DNA from: Peptococcaceae bacterium CEB3
Lineage (GTDB): Bacteria > Bacillota > Desulfitobacteriia > Desulfitobacteriales > Desulfitobacteriaceae
Assembly (NCBI GenBank): GCA_001029295.1
Contig: LDXJ01000061.1
Location: forward strand, 1-64,000
Direction: 5' to 3'
DNA: 64,000 nucleotides
Shown here: positions 33,735-42,589 of the stretch, one piece after another
Layout of the letters: each line of letters opens with the position of its first letter
Position numbering within the stretch: the stretch's first letter is position 1
Made by a program: the position numbers and the translations under genes
The notes under the pieces: generated by a model
The model's input: the letters and a program-made list of their open reading frames with translations, nothing else
The model's database searches: none
Told to the model about the DNA's origin: nothing

Positions 33735-35456
33735 ATGAAAATTCACCGTATCAACCTAACCCGTTTAACGGCAAGTACAGAAGAGGTTCCGCCGGAATGG
33801 AGGGCTCTCGGCGGTCGGGCTTTGTCCTCGGCCATCGTGGCTAAGGAAGTTGACCCATTGTGTCACCCCTTAGGACCCAACAACAAATTGATCTTGGCGC
33901 CGGGACTCTTGTCCGCGACTACTGCGCCTAATTCCGGACGTCTTTCAGTCGGTGCGAAGAGCCCGCTCACCGGGGGGATCAAAGAAAGCAACGCGGGGGG
34001 CAGTGCGGCTCAGAAATTGACGCGGCTGGGCATCAAGGCAGTCATCATTGAAGGCAAGCCGCCGGGGAATGCCTTTTACAGCATCCACATCAGCGGCCAG
34101 GGCGTGACGATCGCGGAAGAGAGCGAGCTTGTCGGCCAAGGGAACTATGAGGTCGTTCGCAAGGTAAGTGAAAAATACGGCGATGATGTGGGCGTGCTCA
34201 CAATTGGCCAGGCGGGCGAATATCGGATGACAGCCGCCAACATCTCGGTCAAAGATCCGGACGGCAACCTGCGCAGCGCCGGGCGGGGCGGCATGGGCGC
34301 TGTTATGGGTTCGAAACAGATCAAATACATTTCCATTGATGACAGCAACTCCTCCGGGCCGGAGCTGGTCAATGCCGAGAAGTTTCGCGCAGCGGCCAAG
34401 GCCTTTGCCCAAGCACTGACCGAACACCCGGTGACAGGGCAGGGGCTGCCCCAATATGGGACTGACATACTCATCAACATCATGAATGAAGCGGGCGGCC
34501 TGCCAACCCAGAACTTCCGGCGCGGCAATTTCTTCGGTGCCGACAAAATCAGCGGGGAAACCATGTATGACACGATCCTGGCCCGCAAAGGCAAGCCGAC
34601 TCATGCCTGTCATCAGGGTTGTATCATCCGTTGTTCTCAAATCTATAACGACCAAGAGGGAAATTATGTTACCTCCGGCTTTGAGTATGAGACGATTTGG
34701 GGCTTCGGCGCCGGCTGCCTGATCGACGATTTGGATGTCGTCGCCCAAGCGGACAGAATTTGTGATGACATCGGGCTGGACAGCATTGAAGCAGCGGTCA
34801 CAGTAGGCGTGGCCATGGAAGGCGGCGTCATTCCCTTCGGCGACGGCCAAGGCCTTTTAAATCTGCTCGGTGAAGTGCGGAAAGGCAGCTACTTAGGCCG
34901 TATCCTGGGCAATGGGGCTGCTTTTACCGGCAAAGCCCTGGGGGTGACACGCGTCCCGGTCGTCAAAGGACAGGGGATTCCGGCCTATGACCCGCGGGTC
35001 GTCAAAGGACAGGGCCTGACGTTTGCCACCTCGCCCATGGGGGCGGACCATACGGCAGGGTATGCTGTGACAGCCAACATTCTCAAAGTCGGAGGCTCTG
35101 TCGATCCCTTGCAGAAGCAAGGACAAGTGGAACTGTCACGTAACCTGCAGATCGCCACGGCCGCCGTCGACAGTGCGGGCCTATGCCTCTTCGTCGCCTT
35201 TGCCGTCCTCGACATTCCTGCGGCCTTTGACGCCATCGTAGATATGCTCAATGCCCAATATGGTTTGAGCTTGACGGGTGACGACATTTCGGAATTGGGT
35301 AAAACCGTCCTCCGTACCGAACGCGCTTTCAACAAAGCAGCCGGCTTTACGAACAAAGATGATCGTCTGCCTGAATTCTTCAAAGAGGAGTGCCCACCCC
35401 ACAATGCCACCTGGGACTTCACGGAGGAAGAAATCGATGAGGTGTTCAACTTCTAA
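33735..35456 (+). CDS. aor: Aldehyde:ferredoxin oxidoreductase (tungsten/molybdenum pterin enzyme)
   Basis: The 573-residue enzyme oxidises aldehydes to acids (or the reverse) with ferredoxin, using a bis-pterin tungsten or molybdenum site and one 4Fe-4S cluster. N-terminal AOR domain: GGRALSSAIVAKEVDPL, LILAPGLLSATTAPNSGRLS, AKSPLTGGIKESNAGGSAAQ, GRGGMGAVMGSKQIK. Cluster ligands are Cys292, 296 and 300 (ACHQGCIIRCSQIY) and the Cys of DSAGLCLF. GFEYETIWGFGAGC and SPMGADHTAGYA match pterin-domain motifs. AGGGAGGGGC lies just before the ATG. The cofactor and transport genes lie divergent, and a sigma-54 promoter precedes it. Whether W or Mo is used cannot be read directly. Confidence 0.93.
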   Translation: MKIHRINLTRLTASTEEVPPEWRALGGRALSSAIVAKEVDPLCHPLGPNNKLILAPGLLSATTAPNSGRLSVGAKSPLTGGIKESNAGGSAAQKLTRLGIKAVIIEGKPPGNAFYSIHISGQGVTIAEESELVGQGNYEVVRKVSEKYGDDVGVLTIGQAGEYRMTAANISVKDPDGNLRSAGRGGMGAVMGSKQIKYISIDDSNSSGPELVNAEKFRAAAKAFAQALTEHPVTGQGLPQYGTDILINIMNEAGGLPTQNFRRGNFFGADKISGETMYDTILARKGKPTHACHQGCIIRCSQIYNDQEGNYVTSGFEYETIWGFGAGCLIDDLDVVAQADRICDDIGLDSIEAAVTVGVAMEGGVIPFGDGQGLLNLLGEVRKGSYLGRILGNGAAFTGKALGVTRVPVVKGQGIPAYDPRVVKGQGLTFATSPMGADHTAGYAVTANILKVGGSVDPLQKQGQVELSRNLQIATAAVDSAGLCLFVAFAVLDIPAAFDAIVDMLNAQYGLSLTGDDISELGKTVLRTERAFNKAAGFTNKDDRLPEFFKEECPPHNATWDFTEEEIDEVFNF

Positions 35457-35475
35457 AAAAGTTAAAGCAAGACTC

Positions 35476-35601
35476 ATGCCAACGACCGGACCTAAGCCTC
35501 GAATGCCGGGTCCTCGGCGGCCAATTTTGCATGACTCGAGAATGAACGGTCATAAATCGCCCGCCAAAGATCGGCAGCAGCCGCAGCCTGCACAACAATA
35601 A
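35476..35601 (+). CDS. Small Pro/Arg-rich frame after aor
   Basis: A 41-codon frame (MPTTGPKPRMPGPRRPILHD...) lies between the aor stop and the terminator, so it is on the aor transcript. It has no convincing ribosome binding site and an unusual composition (Pro, Arg, Gln). It may be untranslated 3' sequence. Confidence 0.25.
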   Translation: MPTTGPKPRMPGPRRPILHDSRMNGHKSPAKDRQQPQPAQQ

Positions 35602-35615
35602 AGTTGCGAGCAAAG

Positions 35616-35652
35616 GACCGCCACTGCACAAATGCAGTGGCGGTCTCTTTTC
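35616..35652 (+). terminator. Terminator of aor
   Basis: A perfect 13-bp stem (GACCGCCACTGCA / TGCAGTGGCGGTC) with a 4-base loop is followed by TCTTTTCT. Confidence 0.9.
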
Positions 35653-35693
35653 TAAAGCTGCCGTGATTCAGAATATACAACCTCCGTCCACCA

Positions 35694-35918
35694 TTAACCC
35701 TCGCGGTAAAATCTGTTTCCCGTTTTCGGATCGTAATAAACCCTGAATTTCTTACCGTTAACCGGGTCAATGAAGACCTCTGCGGTAGCCACATACCCCT
35801 CGGGGACATCCGTTCCCTGATTCTTTCGGTAGCGTCTGTCCCAAGCGAACCACGAGAGTAAAGCAAGAATGATCAACCCAGCAAAAATCAGCAAATCAAC
35901 CCTTAGTGCTATCCCCAT
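35694..35918 (-). CDS. Small single-pass membrane protein
   Basis: The 74-residue protein has one membrane segment (about residues 6-25, LLIFAGLIILALLSWFAW) and a soluble tail with PEGYVATAEVFIDPVNGKKF and YYDPKTGNRFY, a pattern of small Firmicutes proteins of unknown role. The ATG at 35918 has AAGGG seven bases upstream. It follows the YbjQ-like gene by one base, so they share an operon. Confidence 0.7.
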   Translation of the reverse strand: MGIALRVDLLIFAGLIILALLSWFAWDRRYRKNQGTDVPEGYVATAEVFIDPVNGKKFRVYYDPKTGNRFYREG

Positions 35919-35919
35919 C

Positions 35920-36243
35920 TTAGCCCTTCTTTTCCACGACCACCGCGGTCCCGTAGGCCACAATTTCACTCATGGTCTGCCCTATTTCACTGGAGTCAAA
36001 TCTCATCATGACGACCGCGTTGGCACCCATGGCTTGCGCATTGCCGACCAAACGGTCGACCGCTTGTTTTCGGGTATCTTCGAGCAAGGCTGTGTATTCA
36101 TGGATTTCCCCACCGACCAGACTGCGTAACCCTGCCACTACATTTCCGCCCAAACCCCGGCTGCGAACCACCACGCCGAATACCTGGCCTTTCACATCAG
36201 TCACTTCATAGCCGTTTATGTTCTCAGTGGTAACGACTAACAT
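35920..36243 (-). CDS. YbjQ/UPF0145-family protein
   Basis: The 107-residue protein has the family's marks: TTENINGYEVTDVKGQVFGV, RSRGLGGNVVAGLRSLVGGE, EYTALLEDTRKQAVDRL and ANAVVMMRFDSSEIG. The family forms pentamers; heavy-metal binding has been proposed by fold but is not established. The ATG at 36243 has a G-rich site upstream. It is the first gene of a two-gene operon. Confidence 0.88.
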   Translation of the reverse strand: MLVVTTENINGYEVTDVKGQVFGVVVRSRGLGGNVVAGLRSLVGGEIHEYTALLEDTRKQAVDRLVGNAQAMGANAVVMMRFDSSEIGQTMSEIVAYGTAVVVEKKG

Positions 36244-36532
36244 GCCATCGCCCCCCTTCTCAAATTGGCTCCCATCCCATTTTACTCTGTTATTGTGCTC
36301 CACGACAACCTCCGGAATGTATAAAAGTGTTCAACATTTTTGGCCATCAATCTGTACAAGGCGTCTTATGAATACGAATTGACAAACCGGGCCCTAACAC
36401 CTACAATCACAGACAGACCGGGAGAAATTTACGCTTTTGGGGCCCGAGCGAGACGTGGTGCGGATAATTGTAAGGCTCCCGCCTTCATAAACGCCCTTTC
36501 AATTGATTAGGGGTAACGACATGATCCTGAGT

Positions 36533-36562
36533 AATCCCTCTTGAAACAATCCCTCTTGAAAC
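36533..36562 (+). repeat. Perfect 15-bp tandem duplication before an ABC transporter operon
   Basis: AATCCCTCTTGAAAC occurs twice in a row directly before the GGAGG site of the ABC-2 ATPase gene. The rest of 36244-36532 holds no recognised feature. Confidence 0.75.
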
Positions 36563-36574
36563 GGAGGAATGCGC

Positions 36575-37558
36575 GTGCTAATACAAGACATGGACAAGGA
36601 CACCCCGGTTCGAGCCGGACACGCCGTCGCGGTAACTGATCTGACCAAAGAATTCGGTTCCTTTACCGCCCTCTCCGAACTGAATTTCCACATTGATAAC
36701 GGCGAAATCTTTGGGCTTCTCGGTCCAAACGGCTCCGGAAAAACCACCACCCTAAACATAATTGCCGGACTCAGTGTGCCGACAACAGGAAAAGTGGCTG
36801 TGTATGGACTGAACCCGCGCGAACAGTCCGCCGCGGCCCGTCGCCTTATGGGTGTCGTTCCGCAAGAGACCGCCCTCTACGAAGAACTCACGGCCGAAAA
36901 GAACCTGACCTTCCACGCGGAGTTGTTCGGGATTCCCCGCCGAGAACGCGCGGAACAGGTGAAGCGGATGCTGGAGCTGGCACAGTTGAGCGACCGGGCC
37001 AAGTCACGTGTCAGCTCCTTTTCAGGGGGCATGAAGAGGCGTCTGGCCATTGCCCGGGCTTTGCTGCACGACCCGAAGCTCGTCTTCCTCGACGAACCGA
37101 CTCTGGGGGTCGATGTGCATTCCCGCAACATGATCTGGGATTACATCCGTAAAACGAGAGACGAAGGGCGCTCCATCCTGCTCACCACAAATTACCTTGA
37201 GGAAGCGAATGCCCTTTGCGATCGGATCGCCATCATCGACCACGGCAGGCTGGTGGTTCTTGATACGCCAACATCACTTAAGACAAAGTACGGCAAGAGT
37301 GTCATTGAAATAACCTTACATACGGATGTTACAGAAGGCCTAGACCGCACAATGCAAACTGTCCCAGGCGTACAGTCTGTGGATAGGCAGGGCCCGACGC
37401 TCCGACTCTCCCTCGGAGACGTGGATTCAGGGGCGGTTTTACCCCACTTGCTTCAGCTTTTGGATCAGGAAGGGTCCAAAACCCAACGCCTGAGCCTGCG
37501 GGAACCCTCGTTGGAAGAAGTGTTCCTGGCGCTTACCGGAAGGGGGTTGCGAGATTGA
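36575..37558 (+). CDS. ABC-2 type transporter ATPase
   Basis: The 327-residue ATPase has Walker A GPNGSGKTT, Q-loop VVPQETALYEELT, signature SSFSGGMKRRLAIARALL, Walker B LVFLDEPTLGVD and an H-loop-position TTNYLEEANALCD (Asn where His is common in importers; variants occur in exporters). The GTG at 36575 is chosen because GGAGG lies 7 bases before it; the ATG at 36569 is only one base from that site. The first of two permease genes overlaps its stop by 4 bases. It powers an exporter; the cargo is unknown. Confidence 0.92.
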   Translation: MLIQDMDKDTPVRAGHAVAVTDLTKEFGSFTALSELNFHIDNGEIFGLLGPNGSGKTTTLNIIAGLSVPTTGKVAVYGLNPREQSAAARRLMGVVPQETALYEELTAEKNLTFHAELFGIPRRERAEQVKRMLELAQLSDRAKSRVSSFSGGMKRRLAIARALLHDPKLVFLDEPTLGVDVHSRNMIWDYIRKTRDEGRSILLTTNYLEEANALCDRIAIIDHGRLVVLDTPTSLKTKYGKSVIEITLHTDVTEGLDRTMQTVPGVQSVDRQGPTLRLSLGDVDSGAVLPHLLQLLDQEGSKTQRLSLREPSLEEVFLALTGRGLRD

Positions 37559-38655
37559 ACGGGCTCAAGGCCGCGTGGGCCATCATGAAGAACGATTTGG
37601 CCCTGAACCGGGCTCAACCCTTTGCCAGCATCATTACCATCGTGCTGCCCGTCAATTTTCTTATTTTCTTTGTTCTCTTTGCCCTCAGCGGCGGCAAAGC
37701 CCCGGTCACAGTCTATCCGGCTGACACACAACCCTATGCTCAATCTATGGTTCAAGCGCTCGATCACTCGCTCACTTTCCGCGTCCATTCGGTAAAGACA
37801 GAGGCAGAAGGCCAAGCCTACCTTGCGGCTGACAGATCGGTGGCTTCCATCGGGATACCGTCTGGATTCTCAGGCGCTGTGGCGACCGGAAAGCCCAGTG
37901 ATCTTCAGGTGACGATCGACAACAAAAACAAGGATTTCGCCGATGATATCCGCCGCGGCCTGCCCTTAGACATCTTGGATTTTTACCGGCGCTCGAAACC
38001 GGAGGCTTTGCCTCTGCAATGGCGGGAAAAAGACGCTTATCCCTTTAACGTTAGTTTCTTGGGGTATCTTTCCGTGAGCGTCCTGACGGTCGCTCTGCTT
38101 GTCGGAGGATTGCTTTTGGGCGGTCGCGGCGTAGCCAGAGAATGGGAAACCGGCACCATGAAAGAGTTAATGCTGGCGCCGGTTCCCGGTTGGAGTGTGG
38201 TCGCCGGAAAACTCGGTGCGGGGCTTGTTAATGGGTTGGCCGCGGCACTCCTGATTGTGTTTGGTTTAATCCTTCTGGGCGTCAAGCCCGGGGATCCGGC
38301 CCAGTTTATCCTTGTTGTCGTTCTTTTACTGTTGGTCTTTGTGAGCCTGGGAGTGGCCGCCGGAAGCCTTTTGCGCTCCCAGTCCACCGTCACCCCCTTG
38401 GCCTTTGCCCTTGGCCTGCCGCTGTTTTTCATCAGCGGAGCCTTCAGCCCTATTTCCTGGTCTACGCCGGCCAGCGCAGACATCGCCAGGATATTTCCGG
38501 TCGTTTACGCCAATGCCGTGCTTCAACACTCAGTTCACGGTTACTGGCCCATTGATGTCAGCGGTCCGGTTCTCTGGCTCATCCTGATCCTGTGGACTGT
38601 CGGCGCTTTGAGTGTAAGCGTCTGGATCTACCGGCGTTCGACGGCAACACATTAA
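37555..38655 (+). CDS. ABC-2 type permease, first of two
   Basis: The 366-residue membrane protein has the ABC-2 layout: one N-terminal membrane segment, a large extracellular loop (residues 45-160) and five more segments. RGVAREWETGTMKELMLAPV is the conserved ABC-2 motif. It starts with TTG overlapping the ATPase stop (TTGA), so translation is coupled. Together with the next permease and the ATPase it forms a heterodimeric exporter of the YhhJ/YbhR type. Confidence 0.88.
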   Translation: MNGLKAAWAIMKNDLALNRAQPFASIITIVLPVNFLIFFVLFALSGGKAPVTVYPADTQPYAQSMVQALDHSLTFRVHSVKTEAEGQAYLAADRSVASIGIPSGFSGAVATGKPSDLQVTIDNKNKDFADDIRRGLPLDILDFYRRSKPEALPLQWREKDAYPFNVSFLGYLSVSVLTVALLVGGLLLGGRGVAREWETGTMKELMLAPVPGWSVVAGKLGAGLVNGLAAALLIVFGLILLGVKPGDPAQFILVVVLLLLVFVSLGVAAGSLLRSQSTVTPLAFALGLPLFFISGAFSPISWSTPASADIARIFPVVYANAVLQHSVHGYWPIDVSGPVLWLILILWTVGALSVSVWIYRRSTATH

Positions 38656-38674
38656 GAGGCGGAGGGCGAAGCAA

Positions 38675-39784
38675 ATGAACTTCCCCATGATCTGGGCGCT
38701 TGTCAAAAAGGATCTGGCCATTTGGAGCCGCAGTGTGGCGACCATTGTTGTAACCATCGTTCCGGCCCTGGTGCTCCTTCTTGTCCTTGTGCTGGGAGCG
38801 GCTGCCGTCTCCGGTAATCCAGTGGCCATCGTGAACGAGGACAGCGGCGGAATGGCGGCCCACAAGTTCGTACAAATGGCGCAGGCTTATTCCGGATTCA
38901 ATGGAGCAGCGGTCATGACAGCCCAGGAGGCAACCCTGAATTACGAAAAGCTGCGTGTGGCCGCCATCTTGACAATACCGGCGGATTTCTCGGCCGCTCT
39001 CGCCAATGGCCGCCGGCCGGTCATCGAATGGCAGGTACGCAATTTCAACGATGATGTCGCTAACGACCTGCGCCGGGCCCTACCGGACATTGTGGACGAA
39101 TTCGTCAAAAGCGGGGCTGCGGGCGTCAATCCAATCCATATCAACGTCGAAGAACACGACTTGCACGGGACCGACGCGGGTTTTGTCGCCTTCAACCTGG
39201 TCTCTATCCTGGTCGTTCTAATCCTCCAATCGGGCATCGTCAACGCCGGCTTGGCCTCAGTGCGCGAGTGGGAATCAAAAACCGTCAAGGAGCTCCTGAT
39301 GTCTCCGGCCTCCTCGCTAACCCTGATCGCGGGTAAAGTCCTTGCCGGTGTCATTACCAGCAACGCCGCCAGTTGTATCGCTTTAGCCTTTGCTTACCTT
39401 CTCGGAGTGATTACGAACGTGTCTTGGCCTTTACTGGGTTTATCCTTGCTCATGATGACCCTCATCGGAGTATTCGGGTCCGGTGTGGGACTTCTCCTGG
39501 CGGCCGTTCTGCGCAAGACCGAAAGGGTCAGTGCCGTGTCCATCATTGCGGCGTTTTATTTATTTTTCTTAGCCGGTGGGCTCGCCGACGTTGCCTATTT
39601 GCCTCCCTGGCTTCAAGCCCTGGCCCGCTTTATCCCCAACACCTACGCTGTGAGCGCGTTGAGAGACACCCTCCTGTACAACTCGACAGTGGGATTGGGC
39701 AAAGATTTTGTCGTGCTGGGTCTGTCCTCTTTGCTGGCGCTGGCGCTGGGCGTACCGATGCTTCGACGGGGTCTCGAGAATTAA
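38675..39784 (+). CDS. ABC-2 type permease, second of two
   Basis: The 369-residue membrane protein is built like its upstream neighbour: N-terminal segment, extracellular loop (50-170), five further segments, and the motif ASVREWESKTVKELLMSPAS. GGCGGAGGGC lies about 8 bases before the ATG. The two permeases probably pair over the shared ATPase. The 3' end overlaps the convergent inositol-monophosphatase-like gene by 4 bases. Confidence 0.88.
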   Translation: MNFPMIWALVKKDLAIWSRSVATIVVTIVPALVLLLVLVLGAAAVSGNPVAIVNEDSGGMAAHKFVQMAQAYSGFNGAAVMTAQEATLNYEKLRVAAILTIPADFSAALANGRRPVIEWQVRNFNDDVANDLRRALPDIVDEFVKSGAAGVNPIHINVEEHDLHGTDAGFVAFNLVSILVVLILQSGIVNAGLASVREWESKTVKELLMSPASSLTLIAGKVLAGVITSNAASCIALAFAYLLGVITNVSWPLLGLSLLMMTLIGVFGSGVGLLLAAVLRKTERVSAVSIIAAFYLFFLAGGLADVAYLPPWLQALARFIPNTYAVSALRDTLLYNSTVGLGKDFVVLGLSSLLALALGVPMLRRGLEN

Positions 39785-40650
39785 ACTTCGCCGCACCCAG
39801 GGCTCGTCTTCAGTGCCCCGAGTAGTTCGCCGTGAATCGATCCATTACTGGCCACCAAGACATCCCGGCCGAAGCGGAACGGTTGTCCCTCCAAATCCGT
39901 CACTTTTCCCCCGGCCTCCTGCACGAACAGAACACCGGCTGCGATATCCCAGGGCGCCAAGCGCCAATGCCAAAACCCGTCAATCCGCCCCGCCGACAAA
40001 TATGCCAAATCCAGCGCGGACGAACCGGAAATCCGCACACTTTGGCACCGTTTGTACATTTGACTCAATTCCGGGCGAACCATGTTGTCGCCGAATAAGT
40101 CTTGAGCGGAAAACCCGGTATTGATCAGGCTGTCCCGCAACTCTCTCTCCTCTGATACCACCAGCTTACGGTCATTCACCGTTGCTCCCATACCCCGTAC
40201 CGCACTAAACAGCTCATTGCGGTTAGGATCGTAAACCACCCCGACCAACGGCTCGCCGCCCTTAACAATCCCTATAGAAACGGCAAAGTGCGGAATACCG
40301 TGCACAAAATTTGTTGTTCCGTCCAAGGGGTCGATCACCCAACAATATCTTTCCTCCTGGGTCATCTTGGCCAGATCGACCAGACGGTCAGCCGTCCCCT
40401 CTTCCGCCAGGATTAAATGTTCGGGGAAGCGACTTTCGACCCATTCCGTAAGCATTCTTTCGCAACCTAAATCAAACTCCGTCACCAAATCGACGTAATA
40501 CTTCTTCCTTTGGCATTGCACTTCGGTCAAACTGCTGCGTTTCTGCGCCAGCCAGCGCCCGGCCATGACAGCATATTGTTGGGCATGTACCAACAGCAGA
40601 ATACTTCCGCTATCCAATTCCCCGCTTTTATATATTTCTTCCTCCAGCAC
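39781..40650 (-). CDS. Inositol-monophosphatase-family phosphatase
   Basis: The 289-residue metal-dependent phosphatase has EEGTADRLVDL with the first metal-binding acids, WVIDPLDGTTNFVHGIPHFA (DPLDGT motif) and LAPWDIAAGVLFVQEAGGKV (WD motif), all intact. It is the last gene of the sugar ABC operon, 10 bases after the GntR gene, so it may dephosphorylate a sugar or polyol phosphate imported or formed by that pathway. Members can act on inositol, glycerol or fructose bisphosphates; the substrate is not shown. The start is a GTG with AGGTG upstream. Confidence 0.88.
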   Translation of the reverse strand: MLEEEIYKSGELDSGSILLLVHAQQYAVMAGRWLAQKRSSLTEVQCQRKKYYVDLVTEFDLGCERMLTEWVESRFPEHLILAEEGTADRLVDLAKMTQEERYCWVIDPLDGTTNFVHGIPHFAVSIGIVKGGEPLVGVVYDPNRNELFSAVRGMGATVNDRKLVVSEERELRDSLINTGFSAQDLFGDNMVRPELSQMYKRCQSVRISGSSALDLAYLSAGRIDGFWHWRLAPWDIAAGVLFVQEAGGKVTDLEGQPFRFGRDVLVASNGSIHGELLGALKTSPGCGEV

Positions 40651-40660
40651 GGTTGAACAC

Positions 40661-41383
40661 CTACTCCCTCTTTCTCCTCACCCAAAAATGAAAGATGTCA
40701 TTTCTTAAATAATCAAAGGAATACAACACGGGCCTGTTTGTCTCGTCATAATAAAGCTGCTTCATCAGCAACACCGTGCTATTAGGATTGGGATTCAAGA
40801 GCAGCTTTTGGCAAAAGCGGTCGTTTGACGGGGGCACACTGATTTCCGTATCCGCCCGTACTAAAGCGATTTGGCATTCCCGCTCCAGAAAAGCGAAGAG
40901 AGAGTCGGGAACTTCCTTTCCGAGCAAACGATCCCCCACGTAACTTTGCGGCAGAACGTTCCAAGATAAGGCCACCGGTTCACTGTTCGCCGTGCGCAAT
41001 TGTTCCAGGATAACGACGTCCGTTCCCTCTTCAATGTCCAGGATAGCCGCCCATTCAGGCGAACAGGGGCTGATCCGCGTCTCCTCCTGACGTTCTCCCT
41101 CAATGAGTCCGGCCAGCCGAATCATGTCGCCCAGGCTCTCCAACTTCTCCAAACTGCTCGGAATCACCGGCAACTGATTGACCACAAAAGTCCCAAGGCC
41201 GTGTTTAACCAACAATTTCCCTTCATCGACCAATAATTTAATGGCGGCGCGTATAGTGACACGGCTCACTCCGTAATACTTGGCCAACTCAGATTCAGGC
41301 GGCAGGCGCTCACCGATCTTATAGTGACCGGTCTGAATCTTCATTTCGAGGGCCTGCTTTATTTCCTGATATCCGAATTTCAT
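40661..41383 (-). CDS. GntR/HutC-family transcription regulator
   Basis: The 240-residue protein has an N-terminal winged helix (IGERLPPESELAKYYGVSRV followed by TIRAAIKLL) and a C-terminal UTRA ligand domain (LEQLRTANSEPVALSWNVLP, PVLYSFDYLRNDIFHFW). It is encoded within the sugar ABC operon, between the HAD fragment and the phosphatase. A GTCTAGAC palindrome in the operon promoter resembles operators of this family, so autoregulation by an imported sugar or its phosphate is likely. Confidence 0.9.
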   Translation of the reverse strand: MKFGYQEIKQALEMKIQTGHYKIGERLPPESELAKYYGVSRVTIRAAIKLLVDEGKLLVKHGLGTFVVNQLPVIPSSLEKLESLGDMIRLAGLIEGERQEETRISPCSPEWAAILDIEEGTDVVILEQLRTANSEPVALSWNVLPQSYVGDRLLGKEVPDSLFAFLERECQIALVRADTEISVPPSNDRFCQKLLLNPNPNSTVLLMKQLYYDETNRPVLYSFDYLRNDIFHFWVRRKRE

Positions 41384-41810
41384 CCTTGCTTTCTCCCGTA
41401 ATCATGTGTGCCACGTTTTGTTCAATCCAGTTCACCACCTCGGCCACCGCGTGTTGGTCATGGCACACTGAACAAAAACCGGCCACTTTTTTCAGCTCAC
41501 GATGGGCGTTGCCGACCGCAACTCCGAAACCTGCCGCCTCCAGCATTTCCTTATCGTTGGGGTTATCCCCCACCGCCACAACCCTCGAAGAGGGTATGCT
41601 CAAGTGCTTGCGCAGAAGACGCAAGGCCGCGCCCTTACTCGTGTCGGGCGGTAAAATCTCCAGAAAATACGGCTCAGAACGCACAAACGTAAAGGGCAGC
41701 CGCTCCCGTCGCAGAAAAGACAGCACTTGATCGATTTCCGGAGGCTCCCCCGCCAGCAGTACTTTTTGCCAAGGCCCCGGGATGTCGCTCGGAGCTGAAG
41801 CATCTACCAA
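41319..41810 (-). pseudogene. C-terminal half of a Cof-type HAD phosphatase
   Basis: The frame contains the cap end and the second half of a Cof-type HAD hydrolase: RSEPYFLEILPPDTSKGAAL, VVAVGDNPNDKEMLEAAGFG then VAVGNAHRELK. The first 110 residues, including the catalytic DxDGT, are absent. The best start is a TTG at 41810 overlapping the permease stop, without a ribosome binding site. Without the nucleophile it cannot be a phosphatase. Its end overlaps the GntR gene by 65 bases. It looks like a deletion remnant kept in the operon. Confidence 0.7.
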
Positions 41811-42589
41811 TTGAAGGTGGCGACAAAAGCGGCGAGAATTCTTCGGGTAGACAAAGCGAAGACGACGAGCAATGGCAGGACCACGATTGCGGTGGCGGCC
41901 GCGAGCAGGTTCCATTGCATAGCCGCCTCACTGGAAAGGCCGATCATCGCCAAGCCGACGACCACCGGGCGCGAGGAAGCCGTATTAGTAACGATCAGCG
42001 GCCACAGGAAATCAGTCCAGTGATAGGTGACGGAGATAACCGCAAAGGCAATGGCCGCGGGCAGCGATTGGGGCAGGTAAACGCGGCGGAAAACTCCCAG
42101 CGTATTGTAGCCGTCTAAGCGCGCGGCTTCTTCCAGTTCCCTCGGTACCGAGCGAAACGCCTGGCGAAAAGACAACACCGCAATGCCGGAAACCGCGTAC
42201 GGCAGCATGATACCCGCTTTGGTATCCAAGAGGTGGAACGATCTCAAAAGTTGGTAATCTTGAATCATCACGGCATAGATCGGGATCACGATCTGCATAA
42301 TAAACACGGCCGTGATAAGCGATTTGAGAGGAAAGTCATAGCGAGCCAGAATAAACCCAACCACGGCACCGAAGATTAGTTGCACCAGCAAAAGGCCCAG
42401 AACTATAACCAGGGTATTCATAAAGTATTGGGCAAAAGGGGCCGCAGAGAAGGCCTCACGGAAATTCTCCCAAGTGAAACCAACCCCTCGGTTCCGCATA
42501 AAGAAGGCCTCGTACAACACCCAAAGGGTGGGAAATCCCCAGAGCAAGGCCACCAAACTGACCAGAAACGCCCGTACCTTCTTCTTCAT
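41804..42589 (-). CDS. Sugar-type ABC importer permease (MalG/UgpE-like)
   Basis: The 261-residue permease has six membrane segments and the EAA motif (EEAARLDGYNTLGVFRRVYL then P). The start ATG overlaps the stop of the upstream permease gene (ATGA). It belongs to the carbohydrate uptake CUT1 type. With its partner permease it forms the membrane channel. Confidence 0.92.
   Translation of the reverse strand: MKKKVRAFLVSLVALLWGFPTLWVLYEAFFMRNRGVGFTWENFREAFSAAPFAQYFMNTLVIVLGLLLVQLIFGAVVGFILARYDFPLKSLITAVFIMQIVIPIYAVMIQDYQLLRSFHLLDTKAGIMLPYAVSGIAVLSFRQAFRSVPRELEEAARLDGYNTLGVFRRVYLPQSLPAAIAFAVISVTYHWTDFLWPLIVTNTASSRPVVVGLAMIGLSSEAAMQWNLLAAATAIVVLPLLVVFALSTRRILAAFVATFNW

Noticed and set aside
33644-33844. 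Met/Gly/Pro-rich leader peptide before aor
   Set aside because: The frame arises from the 12-bp tandem units (GGCCCTATGACG type), lacks a ribosome binding site, and overlaps the aor start in another frame.
40861-41103. Several 60-250 codon frames opposite or within real genes (for example 26207-26638, 43872-44600, 51878-52972)
   Set aside because: They lie inside genes with clear family matches in another frame and show no domain, start signal or composition of their own.
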